Shown: positions 45,245 through 58,041, counted from the stretch's first letter. The stretch is 64,000 nt of DNA from Dryococelus australis (GCA_029891345.1 CM057002.1:63106777-63170776); one strand, 5' to 3'. Numbers and translations: made by a program. Notes: a model not told the origin generated them from the letters alone.

Positions 45245-47406
45245 TATATAGGCTTATAAATAACGTAGAGGGAACAATTTGTATAGTGCGCATACGCGCT
45301 GCGCAGTATCACTGTTCCGTCACTGGACTTCCGCTTTCCTGCCAGTGTCACGATCAGGAAAAAAAAAGTGAATGGGATTTGAGATTAGGTGATTTGAGAC
45401 CTTTGCAGGATTCTTCTAACGTAATTTTTGTGGAACTAGTATATCTTTAGGTTGGTAAGAGTTGTTTGTCCCTTTAATGGGGGATGGACGCACTGAAAAT
45501 TCCAATGTAAACACGAATGTTCATCTCTGCAGACCACGTAGTTTTTACAGCTGCATTGACGATGGGTGAACCAGTATAAAGGATATGAACGGGATCTTCA
45601 GCCTACGGTGAAGCATAGGGCACATTTTTAACGGACTATGATAGAACTCAGTGGCGCACTCAAGAGTGTAGTGGAAAATGGGGGGGGGGGGGGCAGGGTC
45701 AACCCCCACCATTTTTGTTTTTTAATTGAGAATATTATTAATGCAGTTAATGGAAAACAATAACATATTGTCCCTTCTATATTGCTGCAAACCTTGATTT
45801 ATTTTATATTTGTTTTTAAAAATTTATGTATTTGGTAAATTTCTGGGTGCGCAGCAGGTTAAACTGAAAAGGTTAATCCCCCAGCTGTCAGAAAGAAAAT
45901 ATGGATAAAAATAACGCTAAGCGAACAACCAATAACAAGTGGCCCAGTTGCTTGGCCTTTATATTCGTCTGACTTCACCCAATCCACCTTTCTCTTTGAG
46001 GCCAGACGAGAAGTCGTATTCGCGAGACTACTGAGACATCGGATGAAAATCTACTTACATGAATTCAAGCCACAGTACAAGAGTTTCAACGCTCATCAGG
46101 TACAGGTGGGTGACTGTACCAGAACGTGTTTCGCGTATACAGTTATTTTATCGTAGTTGGCTGGTGTTATGTCAAACAAGTAGCTCAATTATGGATTTTC
46201 AGGATGCAGTGCCAAACTATCAGCCGTAACTTCAAATCAATGATTGAACTAATTACGTGAAATATTTTTGCAGGGTTCGCATTATGAACGCTTTTTCAAA
46301 CAGCACAAGCGAATATATTTCAGAACTCTATTTATTTATTTTTACTTAAAGCGCTGTACACTTCCATACCGTACATGGTTACATTTTCGGAACATTAATA
46401 ATAAGACCTTTCTTCAAGGAATTTTGAAACGCTTCGACACGTTACTGATTCAGAAATGAGCATTTCCGGTTTTAGGCAGAAAATAAGTCTTCGTGTAACG
46501 TCAGTACAGTAATTTTCAACCAGAACTGCGGATAGTTCTTAATAGATCAGTATCGCAGAAGTAATGAGCATGATTCCGTTTGACGACACAACTGGCCTAG
46601 TTCACTTATATTAATGAGTATTTTTGTAAATGCAATAAATGTCCAATGAAAAATTTTATTAGTGTGCTGATGCATTTAAAAGACCGTGAAATATTTATAT
46701 TACAGAGAATAGAGTTGACACAATAATTAGTTTAACATGTTAATATAAGTTGTCTTTAAAATATGATTTAATAATGCCTATATATTTCACTTTACTACAC
46801 GATGTTTCCGGTAGGCCTGTATACAACGAGGAGCGGAATTCGACTGACAACCTTTGTAAGGTTATTCCATATGCCAAAATTAGTGCGAAATAGATGGCGA
46901 ACGTTCCACATTAGGTAACTGGAAATTATGGAATATATAAGCCTTCTAAATCAAAATATTTTATCTGAATTTTGGCGAAATATTGGTAAACGAGATGAAA
47001 TTAAATTGCGATTCTCCCAAAATAAGTTTATGTTATCGGGGTATTAAGCTTAATAGCAAACTCGCATTAATATCTCCCACAGAAATGAGAGTAACAAGTA
47101 TCGCTAACTTCTTATCGTAAACAACATTTTTAACCTCAGTAATTATAAGCGTTTTATACTGATTCTTTGAGCAGCGTGACTTAACTAACACAAATGGCCT
47201 TCTAGTTGCAATTTCTCCCACCGTTTTCGTGTAAAACGCGGCCTTCAACTGCAGCGATACAGTGCTAGCCCCCAGGGCAATACTGCCTACCTCTACATGC
47301 GTATGTGGTTATGCCGCTGTTCCCACAGCGCTGACGATAGTTGCGGACATGTTAACAAGTACTGTAAATATATTAATATAAATCATCAATTAATAACTTT
47401 ACTCTA
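45245..47406. other. Unassigned sequence
   Basis: Holds a G run at 45680-45693. No gene recognised; short frames near 46,268 and 47,033 lack domains. Confidence 0.45.
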
Positions 47407-47675
47407 TTGAGACCTGCAAAATTCGCATTATGGTTTGGCATCAGGTTAGACTTCACAGTGCTATATACCCTCGAAAAGGCGTCGTTCCTCCATTGGCTGC
47501 TGCATAGTGTCTCGCTTTCTGACTGGACTGCACAATTGTGTCGTGTTCATTTATTGCTGCAGAGTTACTCAGGGCGTGTCAAATAGAGTATGGTCCAATG
47601 ACAAAGTTATTGCAAAGTTACACGTGGTTGATGTTTAATGTGTCCCTAAATAACAATACGAATATTACAAGTCTC
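47407..47675. mobile_element. TA MITE with GAGACCTGCAAAA-type ends, copy 2
   Basis: Left end TTGAGACCTGCAAAATTCGC and right end (reverse-complemented) GAGACTTGTAATATTCGTAT, flanked by TA at 47405-47406 and 47676-47677. The interior matches 2599-2899 in the same orientation, with several small indels. Confidence 0.78.
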
Positions 47676-47677
47676 TA

Positions 47678-48770
47678 GTGATTCCGTATTGGAAGTACTT
47701 GGTACTGCCTACGCACCTGTAACTCTATCGCCGTTGGCGAAAGGTTTGTGTGCGTTTAACACAAAAGCGGTGGGTCGCAGGCAGTTGCAACAAAACGGCC
47801 AATTTTGTTAATTAGGCAATACTTATTAATAAACTAGTATCTAACTTTCCTATAAAGAGACGGTATGAAAGTTATCAGCAAAGGATGGCCACCCCTGTTA
47901 TATGTATGACGGTTGGAGGTATTAATGAGAGTTTGATAACTGCTTGAAGATCCCAATTAAAATGCAGTAGTTGTCTGAAAATGGTCATTTAATTTCGCTT
48001 TATTTCCGATATTGCGCCAAAATGCCGTTAAAAAAAAATTAGATTTTCAACGCTTCATATAATTTCCCATTGAACACCCTATTCTGCATAATTGTTTTCA
48101 ATATCACGCATAGATATGAATATTGGTTCAAAAACTTAATTCTGTGTGTGGCATATTGGAATACTTAAGGCAAATGTATTTAAATACTTAAAGTTTCTCG
48201 TGTAATAAACATCGTTTCGTTTACGTTCTGACAAAATGCTTGTCTACCATGGGTCAGTGCCGCCTTTATTTCTTCTTGAAGAATTTCTCACGAAAATTTT
48301 AGGATTTGAAACGGGTAGCTGTCGATAATCTTTCCAGCGTGTCCGTAAAACCTCAGAATTGTGCAATTAAAAAAATGTTTCCTCGTGGTTATATAACATC
48401 AAATAATATTTACAAGTGCGTAAGGATATAAACTACGAGTTTTATTATAAAAAAAATAAACTTCGAAATTTTTTTAAATTAATTTTTGTTTGTAAAAAAA
48501 TCAACTCTCTTTCATTAACTTTTAAGGTAATAGGGGACTAAATTCAAACAAATCTTAATGATGAATGGAACATTCAGAAAACGCAACGAACCCAGGTTCG
48601 AGTAGAGAAAAAAATTGCTTTCGGAAACCACAACGACAAAATTCGCGTTCTCCTTAGAACTCGAGTTCTTGAAATCGCCTTCATGCCAAGATTACTTACA
48701 CTTCATTCCAACAGTTCCCTAACATAAAATATTTTATGCGAGCGATTTAATACAACGAGCTGCAGAGTGC
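47678..48770. other. Unassigned AT-rich sequence
   Basis: No feature recognised. Confidence 0.5.
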
Positions 48771-49120
48771 AACCTACGACTTGAAAGGCTAGCGCAACTG
48801 GCCGTTTGAATTCACTTTCGGAGCAGAGAAATCGCACAAATCCATCTTATTTGCGCTGCTTTATAACTAGATGGCTGTGCGACGGCACGTATCGATTTAT
48901 CGGACGTCTAAAGATAGCGCGCTAACTGCGTGCCGCCTCACTCGATCGCCGTCGATAGATAGCAGCGGGAGATGTAGCGAAGCTCGGGACGCGAGAGCCA
49001 ACTCGCGAGAATCGCTTCTGCGATTGCTGTTTAAGTACGTCGCGTGCTTCCAGTCACAGTTCAGCCCCGGCAGCTGCCGCGACCTGATGCGTGCGTAATC
49101 AACAGCACAGAGAAACTAGG
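48771..49120. promoter_or_regulatory. CpG-rich island, candidate promoter or 5' exon
   Basis: A sharp rise in CpG with ATCGATTTATCGGACGTC, TCGATCGCCGTCGATAGATA and CGGGACGCGAGAGCC, surrounded by AT-rich DNA. A plus-strand frame of 75 codons (48,871-49,098) is open, arginine- and serine-rich, and without a known domain. A CAGTTCAG initiator-like word occurs near 49,058. It does not recur in the window. Promoter function is inference. Confidence 0.35.
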
Positions 49121-49589
49121 CCAGTGTGTGAGGCAAGGGAGAAACGAAAGATAGAAAGAGATGGAATGACAGAGCATGAAAAAACAAGACAGAGTGATTG
49201 CCTACAAGTATGAAGCAAACCCCAGACATAGTTAAAATTTCTTTAAATTTTGATTTAGGGGTATCTTGCTGTATGTTCTGGCCGATGGCTTTTTTGAGGG
49301 GAAAAAATGGGAAATTTTTAGGGAAAGAATATACAATTTTTAGGTAAAAGGGAAGTTTGAAGCCTTTTTTTTTGGGGTTAAAACATATTATGTTTTGAGA
49401 AAAACAAGCGATTCTAAGAGAGAAACGAAATTGCAAGATGGGTCTTCGATCCACCGATCCACTCCTCTATCCCTTATCATCGAACATACTTTTCCCATTT
49501 ACTCTCATGTAAAAAAAAATAAGCATATCTGTAAGTTATCAATGTAACTATTACTACTCAAAATAAAAAAGCTCTCATGATTTTGCTTG
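49121..49589. other. Unassigned sequence
   Basis: A 112-codon minus-strand frame here is made of low-complexity Phe/Lys/Pro runs from homopolymers and is not credible. Confidence 0.5.
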
Positions 49590-49848
49590 GAGTTGAGTTG
49601 AGTTGAAAGATTAGTGCGGCTCTTAACGAGGTCTTGAGAGCCGATGAAGATTAAATTAGGTTAGAATGCAGCAGCTCTGTAATGCAAAGGCGGGGAAAAC
49701 GGGAGATCCCAGAGAAAATCAGCCGACCAGCGGCATCGTTCGGTACGATTTTCACTTGCAAAAATCCAGGAGTGGCCCGGTCAGTGATTAAAACCAGTTC
49801 GCCTTGGTGAGAGGCGAGCAGTCTAACCGCTCAGCCACCGCGGGCTCC
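49590..49848 (-). mobile_element. tRNA-derived SINE, near full-length, older copy
   Basis: On the minus strand it begins GAGCCCGCGGTGGCTGAGCG, followed by GGTTAGACTGCTCGCCTC; the B-box region is altered (GGTTTTAATCACTG) and the 3' end is CGGCTCTCAAGACCTCGTTA. More diverged than the 13.0- and 16.2-kb copies; target duplications not resolved. Confidence 0.88.
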
Positions 49849-49965
49849 TTATTTGAATAGATATATTTTTATCTATTCGGCACCGCTCTGCTGAAACTAT
49901 AAAGATAAACAAACTTCTCAAAGTTCACGAAAACTGAAAACAATATAGCATTTGCAAAGGAATAC

Positions 49966-50332
49966 TTTTTGTGAGTACACTTCGTTTACCCTAGAAGCGA
50001 ATCGTCTAATTCAGTTTGTCCTACACCGTTTATCCTAAATGCATTTCGCCTAATTTCGTTTGGACTAACTTCGTTTACCGTAATTTTGTCTAGCCTAACT
50101 GCGTTTGTCCTAAATGCGTTTACCATAACTTTGTTTACCCTGAAATGCTAATTCTCTAAGATTCTTGACAGAAACAGCGTTTGGCCTAATTTTGTTTCGC
50201 CTAACATCGATTATCCTAATTGCGTCTATCCTAAAATCTGAAACTGTAATTTAGCCTAACTGCGTTTGTCCTAACTTCGCTTGGCCTAAATGCAATTAGC
50301 CTGACTGCGTTCTTCTAATTTTATTTGGCCTT
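49966..50332 (+). repeat. Degenerate minisatellite phased on CCTAA, plus orientation
   Basis: About twenty units of roughly 14-17 bp of the type TTCGTTTGGCCTAA, with CCTAA, TCGTTT and TGCGTT cores. It begins GAGTACACTTCGTTTACC. An interruption near 50,145-50,185 and single-base drift show it is old. The same array occurs inverted near 55.1 kb with the same edge. Confidence 0.85.
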
Positions 50333-52047
50333 TATCCAGAGAATTTTATGTTACAAATTTAACTCTTCATGAATACGATAAGCGTCGGTATCAAAAATGT
50401 ACATTCGGTTGAGTACTTCGTAGGGTAAGTTTCAAACGATTTGTGGCGATACATGGGGCGGGAATTATTTCTATATACGTGCAGTACATCGAGCAATCGC
50501 AAGTTGACCGCTCTATCGATGAGTCGATTTTCATCATATAAAATATTGTTTACGGATGTGTATCCTGCGAAACTTATCTGATTTGCAAAGTTTGGAATAT
50601 AAAGAAAGTTGTTAAACATGGAATACGTTATTTGCTTCATAACTCAATGATAGATGCATGAATTCACATATATATTTTTGTTGTTGTAAATGTATTGCAC
50701 ATATATAAATACAAAACAAATGTACTTCATGCAACCGATGTAGTAAAAATCTACCGAACAACTCGCAAGACAATATTTAAAAACAACAAAATATTGTGCA
50801 CGATGGACACTTGTAATTTTAAGACCCGCGTATTACGACGCTTGAAAGAAGGTATGTCACAGCAGAATTAAATATTCGAACATAAATTAGTAAAAAAGTG
50901 TCCTTCAGCATTGCTTGTTGATAGAACTTCAGTAAATTTTACTCACGAATTTGCGATGTACTATGATTTTTAATCAAATTAAAGTGTTTACAGTACCTAC
51001 GTACGGTCTATATATAAATGATCACATTTTCATTTATACATGTGCATGAGTATACATCCCTGGCTTGTGGGGTAGTAGAAACTTTATTTGTGCCTAGAAT
51101 CGCCAACAAGGCAATGGTTATATAGGACGCGGTCGCATTGGAGTTCAAATCATTTAACTGGAGATCTAGAGCAGAAGAATGGTCTACAACATATCATCGT
51201 GCTCACACTGGTAACCACATATTCAATGCTCTTTAATGTCACGTCAAAATCGTGACCGACTCTCTGTGGTGTAAACGATCCGAGCTCTCATGCTACATCG
51301 ACCGTAGTTAAGCATTTTAAGTGCTGATGCTTAACTATAACAGGATAGTTTAGGTCCAAATACATGACACTCGGCATGCATATTGAAGACATCTTTTCAG
51401 CATCCATCCTCAAGGGATTTTCGGGAAAACGCACTTAGGTATTGCAAACACTTACTTACATTGTGGAAAATGCGATGACATTAGTACCACGCACAGTAAA
51501 AAATGCGTGTACTTGTTACAAACAACCATTGTACGCTATTCTAACTCTACAGCCAAAAATATTGTATGTTAACAACACATGATTTAAGAAAAAAAAATGC
51601 AACTATTTTATGTAGGACATTATTTATATCAAACAAGTCTACAACAATTGCATGTTAAAATTCAACATTGGCTTTACACATACCCCACTCGGGTTTTGTG
51701 AGATTTAATTTATATTATTTCCAGTGTTACAAAAAATATTTTTGACGACTAGTTTCCCAGGAATGCATTGTACAAATAGAACTACAAAATAAATATTTTA
51801 CAGTGCGTGATTACACATGGATCAGGCAAATGCAAGAAAACAAGGACATCGAGGAGTTATAGTTTCATTCACATTTTCACAAAACTTGCCGAATAATGTG
51901 ATATTTAAGATTGTTATTTGCCAAATAAGATAAGAATTCCGTTTGCGAATATGAAACATTTAATATTTTTACCAACATAGCAGCGTGAACAGAAAAATAA
52001 AACAATCTATTTGCCGTGAACTGACTTAGCCGTGGTAAATGCGTATA
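50333..52047. other. Unassigned AT-rich tract
   Basis: A 93-codon minus-strand frame (50,359-50,640) has no domain. No family repeat recognised. Confidence 0.5.
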
Positions 52048-52459
52048 AAGGATGTTTACGGTAAAGTGAGCACTTTTGAAATCATCCTTGGAAAAAAGTC
52101 ACTGCCTTTGCCTGTATATATTATAACGGGCGCACTGAGTGACATACGACCAGTAAAGTTGGTAACGATGGATGGAAAATAGTTCTATATGTTAAAGCCG
52201 AGTTAAAAGTGTTAGGTAATGATTTGTGATAATTTAAAATATTTCTCTCGCTTTCTGTTTTTTTTTTTTTTTATACATCGAAGTGTGGAATTGAGCAGAT
52301 TTGTACAATATTTACTTTCCTAATAATTTCTCAGTTTCACTTGACCGACGCATGAATAAAGTGATGAGGTCCATCGCAATGTTAATTTTATATAAGGCGA
52401 AAGAACATACAACTTTCCTACAAGTAGATCTAAGTGCTCGTTTTACCTTGAACAGCCTG
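52048..52459 (+). mobile_element. Long-form TA MITE
   Basis: Ends AAGGATGTTTACGGTAAAGT and TTTTACCTTGAACAGCCTG with TA at 52046-52047 and 52460-52461. All internal blocks present; a T run lies near 52,260. Confidence 0.95.
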
Positions 52460-52739
52460 TAGTCCAAAATCAATTTTTTTATATGTTAACCATTTTTCAG
52501 ACGGAAGTTAGGTGGGAATATTATGATGGAAAATGACGCGGGAAGACTGGTGGTTTCATACATTCCGTGCATTGTTATGAATTATTATTTGAAGCATATG
52601 GAAGTTTTAAAAGTTTAGACTCATGCACGACAGGTTCCAACTCGGTTCTCACAAACACGCTTCGCAAAGCACATTCGCAAAAAAGACAACCTCTTCGATT
52701 CGCAGTCGAAAACGGGTGCGACAAAAAAAAAACATTCTT

Positions 52740-52918
52740 AAGGCTGTTCACGGTAAAGTGAGTACTTCTTAAGACCTTTTCTGCTTGTTTTAATCTTCTC
52801 ATCAATTGTTGATAAAAATGGTCATCTGACTAATAAATACAGTGTATATATTTTATAGCCTTCAAAAGTTAACGTTTTAGGACACCATAAAACATAATTT
52901 TGACGTGAATACGTCTTT
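52740..52918. mobile_element. Short-form TA MITE, 3' truncated
   Basis: Begins AAGGCTGTTCACGGTAAAGT, then short-form blocks AATAAATACAGTGTATATAT and AAAAGTTAACGTTTTAGGAC. The right terminal repeat is missing. Confidence 0.75.
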
Positions 52919-54236
52919 AAATTTGCGACCATAGTAGGAGGCAATTCAGAAAAACCGATGATAACAAAAAATCGGGGGATACAGTTTGGCATTGCAGCTC
53001 CGAGTCTATCGTCTACATTTAAAAATCAATTACACCACTCGGTTGCCAAAATCGAAGAATAGGTTACGTTGAGTGAGGACTGCGAAGCATTGTGAAAGGA
53101 GTGGGAAAAAAGGGGGGGGGGGGGGCATTTTGAGTTCGTTTCGCCGCGTCTCATAGCTTCCGCGTAGTATAACTACTGACTAGGAGAAGCCACGACGCTC
53201 GTTTGGGTTTCAATCTACAGCTCTCGCCAAGGTCAATCGACTGCGTGTATAAAAACATTTGTGTGGCGTGGTTATGGTGAAATTGTACGAGATTAATGTA
53301 AAAAATTAAGGACACATTAACGACAAAATGTCGGCCTATACTCGCCAAAAAGCCAAGTCGAAATACAGAAGTCGTACACGGCTGGAAAGAGCATCTCAAA
53401 ATCAATCCAGTAATACCCATAAAACCCCATATGATCGAATGAGGCGGTGCCCAGAACGTAAAAAACATATCAAGGCGTCCGAGCTCGTCAACGTAGACGT
53501 ATTCACGCAAAACAAACGGCCGTGTCCCCAACACAGCCAAACCCAATTATTTTGGTATTTAAATCTCCAGGAAGGGTCTTATAAAGTTGCCACGTTACTG
53601 TGAATAGACTGTACTTCCCTCTATTTCTCTAGTAAATATCAAAATCTGAAACACAGAAGCACTCCGTAATCTGCAGAAAGGACCCTTTGAAATCGAATCA
53701 AATACTATTAGCACTCGGCGCACACCATAGCCGAAAGTTTGTAGATTTGCACGGAACACTCTGGCAAACGAGAATATTCAACTTGTTAAGGAGCTCAAAG
53801 TGGTACGGAAACAACACAAGAAGTGGCGACAAGTTGTGCACGAGAATACAGAGGAAGGAACACCGGGGTTTTCAGTATACAGAGTGTAGCAGCTCGAGCC
53901 AGAGGCGACCTCGGGGTGGTTCGCGAATTTAGAATGATAAAAGTTCTGTCTACAAAAGGAATTTCGGAGTTCGGGTAGACTCGGGAAGTTAAAGTTTTTA
54001 AAAATGAATTTTCGTTGCTACGTTAAGAAAGAGCCGTGACAAAACTTTACCACACTGCGGCAGTCGGGAGCAATCTTGCTCAAGGCCCGTAACGTGGTCT
54101 TTGTTATTTTATTACCCGCAGATGGAAGTTGCTGGCTGGCTGTCATGTTGTAGAAACGTAGGTTCCATTATGCACGTTTCTTTGCCTATCCGGTTAGCCA
54201 AAACTTACATAGGAAAAACACGCCTACATGGTTCTA
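52919..54236. other. Unassigned sequence of moderate GC with a poly-G tract
   Basis: A G run lies at 53112-53125. Long frames on both strands between 53,151 and 53,603 (131 and 91 codons) are mutually exclusive, and neither has a recognisable domain. A decayed gene fragment cannot be excluded. Confidence 0.4.
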
Positions 54237-54611
54237 AAGGCTGTTCACGATAAAGTAAGCAGTTTTGAAAAGAACCTTTGATAAAAATCACTGCCGCTTC
54301 CTGCATGTATTTTACACGGCGAACTGAGAGACATTCGCCAAGTAAAGTTGGTAATGATGGAGAGGAAGTAGGTACATATTTTAACATCGAATAAAAAGTG
54401 TTAGGTAACCGTTTGTGATAACTTGTATTATTAATTTTCCTTCCTGGATTTTTTAATGCATCGTAGTGTAGAAATTAGCAGATTTGTATGAATAACATGA
54501 TGAGGCCCACAACAATGTTAATTTTACGTAAGGCGGAGGAATATACAACGTGCATACAAGTAGATCGTAAGCAGGGCTTTCCAAAGTGCTCATTTTACCG
54601 TGAACAGCCTT
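54237..54611 (+). mobile_element. Long-form TA MITE with an internal deletion
   Basis: Ends AAGGCTGTTCACGATAAAGT and TTTTACCGTGAACAGCCTT with TA at 54235-54236 and 54612-54613. About 40 bp shorter than other copies; the segment before GATGAGGCCCACAACAATG is missing. Confidence 0.93.
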
Positions 54612-54739
54612 TAGTTCAGTTTTCCAGACTAAACCATATTATTCACAAATTCGAAGGTTTGAAAAAAAAATCATATAAAATTCACACGACAAAAATAAAA
54701 ATGCTCTTCTGTATAAAACCACTTAAATGTCATTCATGG

Positions 54740-54860
54740 TTACTTCGCACTTTTTTGAAGCCCTGCTAGAGTTCTTCTTCCAGGATATTTCTCCGCCTCA
54801 TGCAAACAGTCTCTAGAAAATTACACCAAAGGGACAGTGCACAGCATCCAGTGATAATGA
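54740..54860. mobile_element. Probable short-form TA MITE remnant
   Basis: CGCACTTTTTTGAAGCCCTG and following T-rich DNA resemble the left part of the short form, without a clear terminal repeat. Confidence 0.3.
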
Positions 54861-55033
54861 AATAATGCACACGAACTATTTCTTACTAGGTATTACCAAC
54901 TCACATGAACAAAAAAAAAGATACTTTGATGTAAACGAAAGTACAAAAAATGTTGTGATACACAACATACATGGGGTGATTTTTCAAAGGTTTGGTTAAA
55001 AAAGAACGAAGAAACTGCGAATTGACTACATAA

Positions 55034-55158
55034 TTAACGAAGTTAGGCCAAACTAAATTAGGCGTAAAGCAGTTGGGCTAAGCGCATTAGGATAAAAATA
55101 GTAGGACAAACGAAATAAGGCGATTAGCTTATTAGGCTAAACGAAGTGTACTCGAAAA
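55034..55158 (-). repeat. Degenerate minisatellite phased on TTAGG, inverted copy
   Basis: Seven or eight units such as AAACTAAATTAGGCG and GGACAAACGAAATAAGG; on the minus strand it begins GAGTACACTTCGTTTAGCCT, the same edge as the array at 49,966. Confidence 0.85.
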
Positions 55159-56628
55159 ACATATACTGTAAGCCTTACCTTTAGGCATGAATACGGTTAC
55201 CATCCCATATGACACTGGATCTCAATGTATGCGAATGATTTTCCATTCCGTAACATCTTAGCTGATTTCCAGGTACCAGCAATTCACTGACTGACCTCGG
55301 TGATTCAGATATAGGGTACACATAAGACATTTTTTGCAGTAATAACGTGATAAAAAATAATGTTGTTTCCATCCCATCACTCATTTGGTGGTCAGTGGTG
55401 TTTATCGTTTTTGCTTACGTTTTCACAACCGTACTTCTTGCAGTCTGTATCTCTTGGTATAGGTAAAGACGATAATCAAAGGAGGAAGTGAAATTTGCTC
55501 ATTGTCAGGTCTCCTACATTTTCAGACTGAAACATAAACCACTTGCCAAACGCAGTGCACAACAGCAAAAACAAAACACTCGAAGTAAATGCCAAGATAA
55601 AGGAGAGCCACCCAAGCATATTCAATTTCGTTTGGATGTTACGTCGAGATGGTCTCGGACAACAAATGTAAAGATTGGAGTTGCGCCAATCGAGGCGAAA
55701 CCGAATTAGAAGGAGAATCATCCCTATGACGACATCCGAGAACTCCGACAATATGTCTTGTAGGAAGGTCACGTATGTGCAACCCATTAAGGTTGATGTA
55801 GAGAGGCTTCTATTCCAGCATTGTACCCGATTGTGCAAAATGAAATATTTGTACTAGAACAGACACTAACCATGCTGTCATAAAAATTCGACTTATATTG
55901 TACATGGAAGAAGAGAAATATTTCGAAGCACTCAAAATAATTTGCTGGAATATAAATTCTAAAAAAGTGAAGCAATTAATCAAACGAATTTAATTTTATG
56001 AGATTTTAGGTTTATTTCCAAAAATGCATGTTACAGAAAACCCATTTCACAAGAAAACTTTTGTCAAGAAGGATAATCATAATAATTAATATGCTTTCAT
56101 GTAAGAAAATATTAGTAGTAATGTTTTGAAATCTTTTCAAATAGCTGATTTTATGTGCATTCGTTTAAATCATAAATACGTTAAAATTTTGAGAAAAAAA
56201 TAATAGACTCTGTTAATTAATTATTTAAAGCTTCATGAATGTTCATTTTCTCAATATGTCAGAATATTTTACAGTGTTACAAAATAAATTGTTTCTTTTT
56301 TTTTTACGCAACATAAATCGTATTTTTCTAACACTTCCGGTAGTGCCTGAAATCATTTTCAACGAGTCATGAATTTTGTACCGTTGGGTACAGTGCTAAA
56401 ATAAAATGCAATCTACTTCAACGTCGAAGGTCGTTGAATGGGACACGGCCTAGCCAAACGACGCACGACTGGTGGGACGAACCCACAACGTAGCGCGCGG
56501 ATAATTTTTTTTTTTTAGGACAAATGGATATCTGTACATGAGAATTTCCGTCAGTTTTTACCGGTCTGTTTCGTCAGTTGAAAAAAAAAATTCCCGTGGT
56601 GAATAATCTTTGATCGGTATTATGAATA
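55159..56628. other. Unassigned sequence
   Basis: Overlapping frames on both strands at 55,476-55,857 without a known domain; AT-rich afterwards. T runs near 56,297 and 56,507. Confidence 0.45.
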
Positions 56629-56863
56629 TAGTCCGTCCACGGTAAAGTGAACACTTTTGAGGCCCTAGTTATATTTTCCTACGGTCCATTTTTATCATCT
56701 CATCACTTTCTTTTTAAATAAATATTGCCATGTAAGTAATAAACACAGTCTATATATTTCACCCCTAAAATTGAAGTCTAAGACTAACATAAAAAATATT
56801 TTTAAGACTATTATTTCAAATGAGAAGGCTTCAAGAAGTGCTCACTTTACCGTGAATAGCCTA
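56629..56863. mobile_element. Short-form TA MITE, full-length
   Basis: Ends TAGTCCGTCCACGGTAAAGT and CACTTTACCGTGAATAGCCT with TA at 56627-56628 and 56864-56865. Length 235 bp; a good reference for the short form. Confidence 0.9.
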
Positions 56864-57051
56864 TAGGAGTATAAAATCGCGGCTGTTCCGTGTTGTGGTT
56901 CAGGAATCATGTATAGATGTCCGCACGTGTACATACTTAATGTTTCTTACTTCCTCATAGCTTGGAAAGTGCGCAATTGCTCGTGATGCAGAACATACTA
57001 GGCTGTACGGTGAACTTCATCCATTACGTGCGCAATAGTTCGGGTTCTCTA

Positions 57052-57591
57052 ATGCCCGGTGCCTAGTTCCGAACCAGGATCCAGTTTGAGTTTGGTTCCA
57101 ATGTAAAAGTATTGCACCAACGAAATTTCATGATTCTGGAACTCCGATTCGTCGATCTTGGTTCCGAAGTGAGAGATCGAGATTAAGTATGAGACAAATT
57201 TTTCTATTGGTTCGTAATATACGAGGTCATGGAAGTAGCCGTATTTTTCACTATACATAGAACTAGATGTGCGATGTACCATCTGTTTTAAGTGAATTAT
57301 TGTTGTGCGGCGAATATTAATAAATAATATTCAATTGCGTATAATGCTGTTTTAATTTCCCAAAAACAATCTATCGTAGTTCCGTCTGTTGGCGTATTTT
57401 CAAAATACATTCGTCGACGATGGCTCCTGATCTCGGATCGAGAATTCGAACCGCCAATTTCGGTGGTTCGAAATGAACTTCATCTCGACCTCCAGTCCAG
57501 CTCTGAACTCGAATGGTGCAACAGTTTTCTGTGTCGATCCTAGATCCAATCTCGGATCGAGATTTCGAACCACAATGGTGTGACCGGGCAT
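57052..57591. mobile_element. Possible TA-type non-autonomous element with ATGCCCGGT ends
   Basis: TCTAATGCCCGGT at 57048-57060 is repeated as its complement at 57582-57594, giving 11-bp inverted ends and TA on both sides. Inside, words such as ATCTCGGATCGAGA and TTCGAACC recur, and the subterminal parts are loosely complementary. Frames through the right half, open on the minus strand, come from these repeats and are not credited as genes. Confidence 0.5.
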
Positions 57592-57593
57592 TA

Positions 57594-58041
57594 GACTGTG
57601 TCTCTTCACTTCGATGTGCATAGGTCGGGAGTGCAGAAAGTCTCAGGGCGCCACAGTTGGACGTGTTGACTCTGAAGCCACTTGTTGTCCGTAGTCGTCG
57701 GATCAACTCTGAAGAAAATGTCACGCGATCGCGTCACGCTAAATGGAAAATGCTTGCGAAACAACGACGAGAAACTCTCCCATTACATCCAGCTTGGCCG
57801 TAAAAAACACGTGGTCAGCACACAATGCTCAGAAAAAAATATTTTCCGGCGTTCACATGGTGTTTTTGTTGGTATCACCATGCCAATACTTTTTTTTTTT
57901 TGGTTGAGAACACAATTTTTTTTTTACCCACCACAAAATAGAGTTTCTATTCACCACAAACAAATTTGGATAAATGAATGCTCATAAAACATAAAACACT
58001 ATGTAGCCAAAAGCAAATAATTTTTATTTATTTTTTTCAAT
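57594..58041. other. Unassigned spacer
   Basis: Ends in T-rich DNA; nothing recognised. Confidence 0.45.

Noticed and set aside
49116-49454. 112-codon minus-strand frame rich in Phe, Lys and Pro
   Set aside because: Built from homopolymer-rich DNA; no domain.
49966-50332. Interstitial telomere (TTAGG)n
   Set aside because: CCTAA recurs only once per 14-17 bp unit, not in tandem pentamers.
49966-50332. CRISPR-like array
   Set aside because: Units are continuous and degenerate without spacers, and the context is eukaryotic.
53151-53603. Opposing frames of 131 and 91 codons
   Set aside because: Mutually exclusive, no domain, no repeat or splice support.
57371-57724. 117-codon minus-strand frame
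   Set aside because: Runs through the internal repeats of the ATGCCCGGT element and beyond its end; a second frame is open in the same place.
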